DNA from: Halomonas sp.
Lineage (GTDB): Bacteria > Pseudomonadota > Gammaproteobacteria > Pseudomonadales > Halomonadaceae
DNA length: 64,000 bases
Reading direction: 5' to 3'
Assembly: GCF_017515565.1 (NCBI RefSeq)
Contig: NZ_JAFWFN010000026.1
Location: 1-64,000 of the forward strand
A model generated the notes under the pieces. That model made no database searches. It was not told the origin of the DNA and saw only the letters and a list, made by a program, of their open reading frames with translations. Of the stretch, positions 7,609 to 16,049 are shown piece by piece (position 1 is the first letter of the stretch; every line of letters begins with the position of its first letter). The position numbers and the translations under genes were made by a program.

Positions 7609-9405
7609 ATGAGCCAGTACCCCAACCGCCGTGTTCTGCTTCGGTTATTAGGGCTCCTGCGCCCTTATCGCTTGCGTCTTGCCTTGGCAGGCTTAGCGTT
7701 ACTGTTTGCCTCGGGCAGCGTACTGTTGTTAGGCAATGGACTGCGCTTGGTGATTGACAATGGCTTTATGGCGGCAGACTCGCGGGCACTGGCCAAAACG
7801 CTGGGACTGATGCTAGGCGTGGTGGCGCTGTTATCGATGGCATCAGCGCTGCGCTACTACCAAGTGACCTGGATTGGGGAACGTCTGGCCGCAGATCTTC
7901 GCCAGCGTGTTTTTGATCATTTGCTCAGCCTGGAGCCTAGTTTTTTCGAGAGTGCCAGTGATGGCCGTGCAGCGGGGGAAATTGCGTCGCGGCTGACCGC
8001 GGATACCAGCGTGCTGCAAAGCTTGTTTGGCTCATCAATTTCGCTGGCGTTGCGTAATCTGGTCATGCTGGTGGGGGCAGTGGCGCTCATGCTGGTAACC
8101 CAGCCGTGGCTTTCGGCAATGGTGCTTGTGGGTATTCCCGCCACGCTACTGCCCATTGTGTGGTATGGCCGCCGCGTGCGACGGCTTTCGCGCACCAGCC
8201 AGGACCGTGTTGCGGAGCTTGGCCGCTATGCTGAAGAGGCACTAAGCGGCCTCCAAACACTCCAGGCGTTTAACCACGAAGCCGTTGATAAAGTCCGCTA
8301 TGGTCAGCGTGTTGAGCAGGCATTTGGTAGCGCGGTGGCACGCACTCAGCAGCGTGCCTGGCTAACCGGCGTTGCAATGTTGGTGGTATTCAGCGGCGTT
8401 GGCTTAATGCTTTGGCATGGTGGGCAGGCGGTATTGGCCGGAACAATGAGTGCTGGTGAGCTATCGGCATTTATATTTTACGCGCTGCTTGCAGCGGGGG
8501 CGGTGGCTACCTTGGCTGAGGTAGCGGGTGATGTACAGCGCGCTGCGGGGGCGGCAGAACGGCTGCTGGAACTTTTGGATACCCAGCCCGCCATACGGTC
8601 GCCCGCTAACGCGGTGGTATTGCCGACCCCCACGCGCGGCGAGATCACCTTAGAAAACATTCACTTCACATATCCGGGGCGGGAAACGCCGGCCCTTAGC
8701 GGCTTTGACCTGAGCATTCAGGCCGGAGAGCGCGTGGCCGTTGTCGGGCCCTCCGGAGCGGGTAAAAGTACTCTGTTGGGGCTACTGCTTCGCTTTTACG
8801 ACCCTGACCAGGGGCGCGTCACGTTGGATGGCTTTGATATTCGTAGGTTAGAGACCGCCACCTTGCGCAGCGCCCTTGGGTTAGTGGCTCAAGAGCCCGT
8901 GCTGTTTAGCGGCTCTGTTGCGGACAACCTTCGCTACGGTTGCCCTGAGGCGAGTGATGAAAGGCTGCGTGCGGCGGCAGTGGATGCCAGCGCCATCGAC
9001 TTCATCGACGCGCTTCCCCAAGGGTTTGATACGCCCCTTGGCCCGGGCGGCGTGCAGCTTTCTGGTGGCCAGCGCCAACGGCTCGCGATTGCCCGTGCGC
9101 TGCTTAAAAACCCGGCAGTACTGCTGCTTGATGAAGCGACCAGTGCATTGGATGCGGAGAGCGAGCGCCTTGTCCAGCAGGCGTTGGATAGGCTAATGCG
9201 TGGTCGCACCAGTATTGTGATTGCCCACCGGCTAGCCACGGTGATTAACGCGGATCGCCTGCTGGTACTGAAAGAGGGGCGGCTTGTGGCATCGGGTACC
9301 CATGTTGAATTAATTACGACGAGCCCGCTGTATCGCCATTTAGCGGCGTTACAGTTTGGCGCAGAAACGCCGCCAGGAACCGAGTCGGTTTCATCCCGTG
9401 CGTAG
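7609..9405 (+). CDS. ABC exporter half-transporter, fused membrane and ATPase domains (MsbA-like)
   Basis: The protein has 598 residues from the ATG at 7609; the open frame reaches back to a GTG at 7513, but the first 32 residues look non-native. Six transmembrane helices (about residues 20-320) precede a complete ATP-binding domain: Walker A GPSGAGKSTL, Q-loop VAQEPVLF, signature LSGGQRQRLAIARALL, Walker B VLLLDEATSALD and H-loop IVIAHRLAT. This is a type IV exporter that works as a homodimer, as in MsbA and related lipid or drug exporters. No adaptor or outer-membrane partner is encoded nearby, and the substrate is unknown. Confidence 0.9.
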   Translation: MSQYPNRRVLLRLLGLLRPYRLRLALAGLALLFASGSVLLLGNGLRLVIDNGFMAADSRALAKTLGLMLGVVALLSMASALRYYQVTWIGERLAADLRQRVFDHLLSLEPSFFESASDGRAAGEIASRLTADTSVLQSLFGSSISLALRNLVMLVGAVALMLVTQPWLSAMVLVGIPATLLPIVWYGRRVRRLSRTSQDRVAELGRYAEEALSGLQTLQAFNHEAVDKVRYGQRVEQAFGSAVARTQQRAWLTGVAMLVVFSGVGLMLWHGGQAVLAGTMSAGELSAFIFYALLAAGAVATLAEVAGDVQRAAGAAERLLELLDTQPAIRSPANAVVLPTPTRGEITLENIHFTYPGRETPALSGFDLSIQAGERVAVVGPSGAGKSTLLGLLLRFYDPDQGRVTLDGFDIRRLETATLRSALGLVAQEPVLFSGSVADNLRYGCPEASDERLRAAAVDASAIDFIDALPQGFDTPLGPGGVQLSGGQRQRLAIARALLKNPAVLLLDEATSALDAESERLVQQALDRLMRGRTSIVIAHRLATVINADRLLVLKEGRLVASGTHVELITTSPLYRHLAALQFGAETPPGTESVSSRA

Positions 9406-9479
9406 CAGATGGCCTGAAGCAGTAGCGCTCATTGTTTTGGTGGTTATCAACGGGATGCTTTTCTAGCACGATGGGCGTT

Positions 9480-10331
9480 TTACCGGTGCTTTTTGACGGT
9501 GTACATAGCGCTGTCGGCATGCTTAAGCAGCGTGTCAGCATCTTCTCCATCGGAGGGATAACACGCCACACCAATACTGCAGGATGGCATGCGGATTTCA
9601 CCGAATTCTGCGCCTAGCGGCTCGGCCATGGCGGTGAGAATCTGATCAACCTTACGTGCCACGGCGTCCATCGACTGGATGTCTGTCAGCAGTACCGTAA
9701 ATTCGTCACCGCCCATCCTCGCTACCGTGTCTGTTTCACGGAGGCAGCCCTCCAGTCGTCGAGCGACCGTACAGAGCACCCCATCACCTATGTCATGTCC
9801 ATAGGTATCGTTGATTGCCTTGAAGTCATTAACATCCAGAAATAGCAGCGCAAGGAGGCTCTGATGGCGACGAGCCGTACTCAAACCTGAGGTTAACCGA
9901 TCATAAAAGAGCGACCTATTCGTTAGCTTTGTTAATGGATCATGATGGGCGCGGAAGCGCAATTCCTCTTCGGCTTGCACGAGGGCTGTCACGTCCCGCG
10001 CAACACCGATACGAACTTCCTCTTCTTCATACCATCGGGCAGACCATAAAATGTGCACGGTGCTGCCATCCTTGCGGAGATAGCGGTTGCGGAAATCGAT
10101 GTGTTGCTGGCCGTTCATGACGCGCGCAATGGAAGCTCGCGTGAGCGCCAAATCGTCAGGATGCATGTAGTGGGTGATGAAGGTGCCAATTAGCTCATCG
10201 GCACGGTAGCCAAGCAGTGACTCACAGGCATTACTCACAAAGAGGATCTGATTGTCTCCATCAACCACGAAGACCGTGTCCAGCATCAAGTGAATCAGCT
10301 TGGGGTAGAGTGCTTGCAGGTCCTCGGGCAT
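9480..10331 (-). CDS. PAS-GGDEF diguanylate cyclase
   Basis: The protein has 283 residues and is soluble. A PAS domain (about 10-120; DTVFVVDGDNQILFVSNACE, then a DVTALV end) leads into a GGDEF domain (about 125-283). The catalytic MGGDEF is intact and is preceded by R-E-T-D five residues upstream, the standard RxxD product-inhibition site. It should therefore make c-di-GMP from two GTP and be feedback-inhibited. The protein ends abruptly after SAMYTVKKHR, slightly short of the usual C-terminus but beyond the catalytic core. The gene is monocistronic. It is one of four intact c-di-GMP-related genes in this window. Confidence 0.92.
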   Translation of the reverse strand: MPEDLQALYPKLIHLMLDTVFVVDGDNQILFVSNACESLLGYRADELIGTFITHYMHPDDLALTRASIARVMNGQQHIDFRNRYLRKDGSTVHILWSARWYEEEEVRIGVARDVTALVQAEEELRFRAHHDPLTKLTNRSLFYDRLTSGLSTARRHQSLLALLFLDVNDFKAINDTYGHDIGDGVLCTVARRLEGCLRETDTVARMGGDEFTVLLTDIQSMDAVARKVDQILTAMAEPLGAEFGEIRMPSCSIGVACYPSDGEDADTLLKHADSAMYTVKKHR

Positions 10332-10729
10332 AGGCTAATCCGTTTAACATTGTTCGATGGCGGCTAGTCGTCAAAGAGCACTAAGCACCTTGGAATACTG
10401 ATCATAACCCATGGTTCAAACCCTAATACGTTGACCAGGCAGTAGCCGTTAGTGGTTTTAAGCATCCAATTACCTACATCATTGTGATGAGGGCACCCAC
10501 TGAGAGGTGCCTTTTACACTCTATTATTCTCTCGAAATGCGCACCATGTGAGAGCATCGCTATACCACTAATACACTAAGCTACGTTTAGCTACTTAGGC
10601 TAGATGTCTTTTTTTAGACAGTATCAATTGGTTACGCCATAAAAATAGCAACCTAGCTAATTATCAGGGACTATATGGAACTATAGAGAGTTTACCTATG
10701 AATCATCGTGACATTGTCCAAGGTAGATC
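10332..10729. other. 398-bp intergenic region with an isolated hairpin terminator
   Basis: This stretch separates the divergent PAS-GGDEF and PAS-GGDEF-EAL genes. No open frame in it looks coding. It should hold both promoters, and AAGGTAG just before 10730 is the ribosome-binding site of the downstream gene. The one clear structure is the terminator-like hairpin at 10491-10515, described separately. Confidence 0.6.
10491..10515 (+). terminator. Intrinsic terminator with no gene upstream (possible small RNA end)
   Basis: GGCACC (10492-10497) and GGTGCC (10506-10511) pair over CACTGAGA and are followed by TTTT. On the plus strand nothing is annotated upstream for about 160 bp, because the neighbouring cyclase gene runs away on the other strand. 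It may end an unannotated short transcript beginning after about 10340, or attenuate the downstream gene. Confidence 0.45.
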
Positions 10730-12472
10730 ATGTATACATCCAACCGATTTTCGCTCGATACGTTCCCAGTGGGATGCATGATTACCGACAGTAAGCGCCG
10801 CATTCTTTACTGCAACCGCTATCTTGAGGAGTATCACGGCCACTCAACAGATGAGCTGTTGGGCGCCGATTTGTTTACCTTGCTGAGTAAAGCGTCCCAG
10901 ATTATGTATGACACGTATTTAGTGCCCATTTTGGTGCGAGAAAAAAAGTGTCATGAAATCCGCCTGTGTATGGTGAGTCACTGCAACACTTCTTTGCCGG
11001 TAGTGGTGAGTATTTTGTGCGATGACAGCGCTAACGGACAACTTTTCTGGAGTATTAGCAGTGCCCGCCGGTCTGATCGATTATTTGAGGAGCTGACGGA
11101 AACCAAGCAGCTGCTTGAGCAGAAGGTGTCTTTACTGCGTAGGATCTCTGATACGGATCAGTTAACGGGCCTGCCTAACCGTACGGCCATGGCTAAGCAT
11201 CTTGATCAGAAAATTATCGAACAAAAAAAAGATGATATGGCATTTGCACTTGCGTTTGTGGACCTTGATGGTTTCAAAGAGGTCAATGACCACTATGGGC
11301 ATCAGATGGGCGACAAAATTCTTCAGCTCGTCGCCAAGCGCTTAGCCAGTAATCTAAGAAGTGATGACGTAATTGCCCGCTTTGGCGGCGATGAGTTTGT
11401 GATTTTTTTAAATGGCCGCTTTAGTGCGCGCTTAGTAGAGGAGTCGCTTTCGCGGCTTATTAACAAGCTCGCTGAGCCCTTTGATATAGACTCCGTATTG
11501 TTAACGCTTTCGGCCAGTATTGGCGTTACGCTATACCCGCAGTCGAAAGAGGTTGAAGCGGATCACTTGATTCGCCAAGCTGACCAAGCGATGTATCAAG
11601 CTAAACTGTTAGGCAAGAATCAGATCTGCTTATTTAATGTGGACAATGAACACGTTCAACAAGGTAAACAGTCAGAACTATCTGCTATTAAAGCGGCCAT
11701 GGAAGCTAAGGAGTTCGAGCTTTACTACCAACCTAAGATCAACATGCTTACCGGCAGAGTGCTGGGGGCTGAAGCACTCATACGCTGGAACCACCCCAGT
11801 GAAGGGTTAAAGGCACCGGTAACTTTTTTGCCCGTTCTCACTAATACCTCTACGGGCGTGGCGCTAGGGCGGTGGGTTATTACCAGTGCACTTCGCCAAC
11901 TGCAAACTTGGCTTCAGCAGGGCCTGGATGTGCACGTCAGCGTTAATATCGACGGGTATCACTTACAGCACTCCCACTTTCTTCATGATTTAAGCAACAT
12001 ACTTGCCGATTTTCCAAGCCTACCTAAGCAACGGCTTGAGCTGGAAGTGCTTGAAACAAGCACTATCGAAGATGTGGGGCATGTCTACTCCGTGCTGAAT
12101 GCTTGCAGAATGATGGGGATCCGAATCTCGTTAGATGATTTTGGCACAGGCTATTCTTCTTTAAGCCATCTCAGAGACCTTTCGGTCGATACGCTCAAAA
12201 TTGACCGTAGTTTTGTGCAGAACATGCTGACCAGTACCGGTGACCGAGCCATTCTAAAAGGGGTGATTGGTTTTGCGCGAGCATTCGAGTGTGATGTCGT
12301 TGCTGAAGGTGTTGAGGCGCTAGCGCATAGCCAACAGCTTATTGAGTTTGGTTGTGAGTGTGGGCAGGGGTATTTTATTGCTCACCCTATGCCTGCTCAA
12401 GACTTCGCAGGCTGGGTGGATAAGTGGCACCAGCGAGGGTTTCAAAATAAGTTTAACCGTGATGTTATTTGA
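10730..12472 (+). CDS. PAS-GGDEF-EAL bifunctional c-di-GMP enzyme with an RsbP-like PAS domain
   Basis: The protein has 580 residues and is soluble. A PAS domain (about 8-112), a short coiled coil (about 117-140), a GGDEF domain with intact FGGDEF (219-223) and RSDD inhibition site (210-213), and an EAL domain from about 320 follow in order. The EAL domain keeps E348-A-L, VNID, LEVLET, DDFGTGYSS, LKIDRSFV and AEGVE, so both synthesis and hydrolysis of c-di-GMP look chemically possible. The PAS domain resembles that of Bacillus RsbP, notably LFTLLSKAS...YDTYLVPIL and a T/D-x-P-V-V-V strand. The stop lies 20 bp before the RsbQ-type gene, implying one transcript and one signalling unit. Confidence 0.93.
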   Translation: MYTSNRFSLDTFPVGCMITDSKRRILYCNRYLEEYHGHSTDELLGADLFTLLSKASQIMYDTYLVPILVREKKCHEIRLCMVSHCNTSLPVVVSILCDDSANGQLFWSISSARRSDRLFEELTETKQLLEQKVSLLRRISDTDQLTGLPNRTAMAKHLDQKIIEQKKDDMAFALAFVDLDGFKEVNDHYGHQMGDKILQLVAKRLASNLRSDDVIARFGGDEFVIFLNGRFSARLVEESLSRLINKLAEPFDIDSVLLTLSASIGVTLYPQSKEVEADHLIRQADQAMYQAKLLGKNQICLFNVDNEHVQQGKQSELSAIKAAMEAKEFELYYQPKINMLTGRVLGAEALIRWNHPSEGLKAPVTFLPVLTNTSTGVALGRWVITSALRQLQTWLQQGLDVHVSVNIDGYHLQHSHFLHDLSNILADFPSLPKQRLELEVLETSTIEDVGHVYSVLNACRMMGIRISLDDFGTGYSSLSHLRDLSVDTLKIDRSFVQNMLTSTGDRAILKGVIGFARAFECDVVAEGVEALAHSQQLIEFGCECGQGYFIAHPMPAQDFAGWVDKWHQRGFQNKFNRDVI

Positions 12473-12492
12473 CGTAAGGGAGTGGTTCTAGC

Positions 12493-13302
12493 GTGCTATC
12501 GAAAGAGCAGGTGATGATTCGCAATAATGTAACGGTTATGGGTTCTGGCGAGAAAACACTAATGCTAGCCCACGGTTTTGGCTGTGATCAAAATATGTGG
12601 CAATACATCGCTCCCCAGTTAAAAGAGCGCTACACGTTAGTGTTATTTGATTATGTGGGGTCAGGTCATTCGCAAGCATCCGCTTTTAGTGAATCACGCT
12701 ATAGCACGCTGGAAGGCTATGCCCTTGATGTAAGAGAGATCTGTGAAGCGCTAGACCTTAACGAAGTGCATTTCGTAGGACACTCGGTTAGTTGCAGTAT
12801 TGGCCTGCTTGCCTCTATTGCTAGCCCAGAGCGTTTCGCCAGTCAGGTCATGATTTGCCCATCGCCCTGTTTTTTGAATATGCCGCCGGACTATCACGGT
12901 GGCTTTGAAAAAAAAGACCTTGAAGAGCTGATTGATCTTATGGGGCGCAATTATATGGGGTGGGCTAATTACCTAGCACCCCTTGTCGTGGGAGGTGAAA
13001 ACTCATCGGTATTCATTGATGAGCTTTCAAGCAGTTTTTGTTCTACCGATCCGGTGTTGGCGAAGACATTCGCGAAGGCTACGTTCTTTTCAGATTATCG
13101 CCATCTACTGCCACAAGCACAGCATGCTGCGCTTGTGCTTCAAAGCCAAGATGATGCGCTTGCCAACCCGGAAGTAGGTCGTTACATCCATGCGCAGATG
13201 CCTCAGAGCACACTGCGCATGGTGGAAAGCAAAGGGCACTGTATCCACATGACACACCCAGCGCTTGTTTTGCGAGAAATTCATGCCTGGTTAGATGACT
13301 AA
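12493..13302 (+). CDS. rsbQ: RsbQ-type alpha/beta hydrolase, probable PAS-partner signalling hydrolase
   Basis: The protein has 269 residues. The triad is Ser98 in GHSVS, Asp220 in QSQDDAL and His249 in SKGHCIH. Blocks such as SPCFLNMPPDYHGGFE, YMGWANY, FCSTDPVLAKTFAKATFFSD and KGHCIHMTHP are hallmarks of RsbQ and the related D14/KAI2 receptors. In Bacillus, RsbQ binds a small hydrophobic ligand and is required to activate RsbP, a PAS-phosphatase. Here the neighbour is a PAS-GGDEF-EAL protein instead. The start is a GTG with AAGGGAG 10 bases upstream; an ATG at 12514 is a less likely alternative. Partner and role are inferred from adjacency and PAS similarity. Confidence 0.9.
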   Translation: MLSKEQVMIRNNVTVMGSGEKTLMLAHGFGCDQNMWQYIAPQLKERYTLVLFDYVGSGHSQASAFSESRYSTLEGYALDVREICEALDLNEVHFVGHSVSCSIGLLASIASPERFASQVMICPSPCFLNMPPDYHGGFEKKDLEELIDLMGRNYMGWANYLAPLVVGGENSSVFIDELSSSFCSTDPVLAKTFAKATFFSDYRHLLPQAQHAALVLQSQDDALANPEVGRYIHAQMPQSTLRMVESKGHCIHMTHPALVLREIHAWLDD

Positions 13303-13335
13303 TCGGTGTCATTTAGCAGGCACAAACGGCTGCTT

Positions 13336-13464
13336 TTAAACAAGTTCGCGTTTTTCCTTACGTGCTTGGCGGCGGTCTTGAAGTACGGCCCGGCAGATGA
13401 CGAACAAAACCCCAAGTGTTAACGCTGGCCAAATGAGCACATAGAACGTAAAGGCGGTTGTCAT
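13336..13464 (-). CDS. Small single-pass membrane protein, probable symporter small subunit
   Basis: The protein has 42 residues: MTTAFTFYVLIWPALTLGVL begins a single hydrophobic helix (about 5-26), followed by a strongly basic tail (DRRQARKEKREL). The ATG at 13464 has AAGGAA nine bases upstream. It lies 72 bp downstream of the sodium:solute symporter on the same strand, where short one-helix putative transporter small subunits are often annotated in halomonads and pseudomonads. I therefore read it as a real accessory gene rather than noise. Its role in folding or activity of the symporter is unproven. Confidence 0.72.
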   Translation of the reverse strand: MTTAFTFYVLIWPALTLGVLFVICRAVLQDRRQARKEKRELV

Positions 13465-13536
13465 AACGGTAAATTCCTTAGTGGCGGGTGCGGCACTCTT
13501 GGGTGGTGCCACACCGTGTTTTAGGGAGGTGCGGTA

Positions 13537-15186
13537 TTAACGTGGCTCGACCGCTGGCTCGTAGTTACCTACACGCTCGTTGATAAGCTTGAAGTTAAAG
13601 CGCTTCTGACGGCTGCTCAGACTCATGACCACACACACCAAGGTGCTGGTGCCGTAGGCGGTAAGTGAGGCCAGGAGCACGGTGTAGTCACGTAGGAAGC
13701 CGGTAGCGAAAATCAGCATGGCGAGCATCGCCAGTACCGCCGCGATGAAGCCAGCGGTGCGGCCAAGAAAACCAAACACCATAAGGCCGATAATCACCCC
13801 ACCCCCAATACTGGCAAGCAGTTCAAAGAACAGGCCGCCGAGTCCTCCTAAAGGCACTAATTCAAACCGCGCGATGCAGAACAGCACCATGGCGGTTAAT
13901 ACCGAGGTAGTGAAGGCGGCATTGGTCACACGATCCCAAAAACAGCTGGCGATGACGGGGAAAACAATCGCCCCCCACAGCGCACCGACGAACACTAACA
14001 TCACAAGAATATCCAGCGAGAAACTGGCAAACACAATGCCAATGACCGTGGCGGTAATCATGGTGAGCCTTCCAATCAGTAACATGCGCTTGGGGTTTGC
14101 CTTGCCCTTAGCAATGTTTTTGCCATACACATCCGCCATCATAATCGCCGATAACGCCGAAAGATCTGAGTCCGCCGTCGATGAAAGCGAGCCGATTACT
14201 AGAATGAAGAACAAGGCAATAAACAGCGGCGGCAAATACTCAGAAACCATCTGGGGAATCAGATTGTTCATATCCCCATCAAGTGGCTGCAGGCCAAGCG
14301 TCAGGGCCATTAAGCCGATCATGCCCAGGCCGATAACGATAGCGCCATAACCCACGGTGGCTGTCAGGAAGGTGGACTTGATGTGCTTCTCGTTGACCGC
14401 GAATAAGCGCTGAGAAATCGTCTGGTTACCAATCGCGTAGGCCAGTACGGCGACGAAGAAAGGCGCCCCCTGATTGAGAATGGCGTCCGTAGAGAAGAAG
14501 TTATTCTGCTGAGGCGTTAGGTTCTCCAAACCGGCAACCAGCTCAGAAGGGCCGCCCATGGCGAAGAACACGGCCGGTATGATCACAATGGCGATCACCA
14601 TGAGCGCTACCAGTTGCGCAAAGTCAGTGAGTACTGAAGCACGGAAACCGGACTGCAGCGTGTAAAGCAGCACGCCAATGCCGGCGATTATCACCCCCGC
14701 CTGGAACGATAGCGGCGACAGCACCGATACTAGCGCACCTGCTGCGGTGAAATTCACCATCAGGCTAATCACGCTGCCTAGCACGTTTGAGAGTGCCAAA
14801 ATTAGCTGGCTAGAGGCGCCGTGGCGCGCGTGGATCAGCTCGCCTAGGGTATGTGCGTTAGGTGCCAGTTTTCGAAAGCGGCGCCCAAAGGGGTAGATAA
14901 ACAGAATCATCAGCGCGCCCCACAACCCGTAATGGATGGGGCCTGAAACACCATAAATATAGCCAGAAGTGGCGGCAGCGTAGAAGGAGGCCGCCCATAT
15001 CCAGGTGGCGGTCATGCTAGCCGCCCCCATGCCAAACCCAACGCGGTGATTGGAGACCATAAACGCATCAGCGTCTTCGTTTTTTTTGCGGATGCCTTGG
15101 GTTATCAGATAGGTGCCGCCGTAGAAGGCAAGCATTAATAAAATAACGGTGAGGGTCGAGAATTGATATAACGATACGCTATTCAA
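13537..15186 (-). CDS. Sodium:solute symporter (SSS family)
   Basis: About 549 residues from a TTG at 15186 (AAGAGAC upstream, giving MNSVSLYQFSTLTVILLM); the frame extends to a GTG at 15216 and the exact start is unsure. Around 13-14 hydrophobic helices are visible. The core matches SSS transporters with an LeuT fold: AFMVSNHRVGFGMGAASMTATWIWA near the N-terminus and SSTADSDLSALSAIMMADVYG in the middle, the latter a signature of urea/proline-type symporters. It should import a small organic solute with sodium. The substrate is unknown. A one-helix small subunit gene follows on the same strand. Confidence 0.88.
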   Translation of the reverse strand: MNSVSLYQFSTLTVILLMLAFYGGTYLITQGIRKKNEDADAFMVSNHRVGFGMGAASMTATWIWAASFYAAATSGYIYGVSGPIHYGLWGALMILFIYPFGRRFRKLAPNAHTLGELIHARHGASSQLILALSNVLGSVISLMVNFTAAGALVSVLSPLSFQAGVIIAGIGVLLYTLQSGFRASVLTDFAQLVALMVIAIVIIPAVFFAMGGPSELVAGLENLTPQQNNFFSTDAILNQGAPFFVAVLAYAIGNQTISQRLFAVNEKHIKSTFLTATVGYGAIVIGLGMIGLMALTLGLQPLDGDMNNLIPQMVSEYLPPLFIALFFILVIGSLSSTADSDLSALSAIMMADVYGKNIAKGKANPKRMLLIGRLTMITATVIGIVFASFSLDILVMLVFVGALWGAIVFPVIASCFWDRVTNAAFTTSVLTAMVLFCIARFELVPLGGLGGLFFELLASIGGGVIIGLMVFGFLGRTAGFIAAVLAMLAMLIFATGFLRDYTVLLASLTAYGTSTLVCVVMSLSSRQKRFNFKLINERVGNYEPAVEPR

Positions 15187-16049
15187 GGCTAGTCTCTTGG
15201 TTAGTGAAATGAACACGTCGACGGCACGTTGAACAGAGCAACGTACTCGGCGCCTTTTTTTAAAAGGGGGCGTGCGCGAACACTAAAGCCGTGCGTTTAT
15301 AAAAAAGCAGCAAGCACAACATGCGATACCGCATGGGCTATCGCGGTCGGCGAATTACGGCAATAAGATGCCGTAGAGCGGCATTACCCCAAAGCAGGGT
15401 AGTGGGGGGGCGGGCGTCGCGGCATGCAGCGGCCCTCATCTGAATAGTGGCCTGAGTAGAGGCTTGACATGGATTCCCTCTTATATCGATTGCATCTGCT
15501 CCGGGCAGGGAGTCGAAAATACCGGTGATCCAGCTTTGTAATAGGGCAAGATGGTATGCCCCATTTTGGGCGTTACAGTAGGTTCACGGGCTAATAATTT
15601 CGAACCTAAGGGGCACCTACCTTAAGCTGCAAGGTAAAAAATGTCTACTTTGTCTAATTTTCAAAAGTGTTAAGACAAGTGTTGTAAATGTTTAATATGT
15701 GTTGTTTGGTGGTTTCATCAAGTTAGTTTTATTTATTTTATTATAAAGCAAAGGTTTTTCACGATTTGATTATTTTAATAAATAAGTGAATGAGTGGTTG
15801 TTTTTTTTGTGGTTTTTTAGTATTGTCTTGCTGGATTTTTATTTCTAAATAAAAAGGTGTCTTTTTGATTAATTTTAATGCACTAAAGATAAGTTTTGAG
15901 ATAAAAAATAAGTTTTGTCATGTGTTATGGCTACATATTAGGTGTGTCATTTGTACAAGCGTTTCGTCTATTTTGTGGCATTCATTGGCTTATGGGTGAC
16001 GCTTGTTTAAGATCAATGATGACTTCTCATCAACCAGCGAGCCGATCTC
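15187..16049. other. Long intergenic region between the symporter and metY, markedly AT-rich in its second half
   Basis: No convincing coding frame occurs in these 860 bp. Positions 15187-15600 resemble the surrounding base composition and contain a perfect hairpin, ATGCCG/CGGCAT (15368-15384). From about 15640 to 16000 the sequence turns strongly AT-rich with runs of A and T. It should contain the promoters of both divergent neighbours. I looked for a SAM-type riboswitch ahead of metY and did not see one. Confidence 0.6.

Noticed and set aside
13718-14350. 210-codon plus-strand frame opposite the sodium symporter
   Set aside because: Antisense shadow with Pro/Thr/Met-rich low-complexity translation and no start signal.
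15600-16049. Possible SAM-type riboswitch ahead of metY
   Set aside because: No recognisable core motif or paired helices with a terminator; the region is simply AT-rich.
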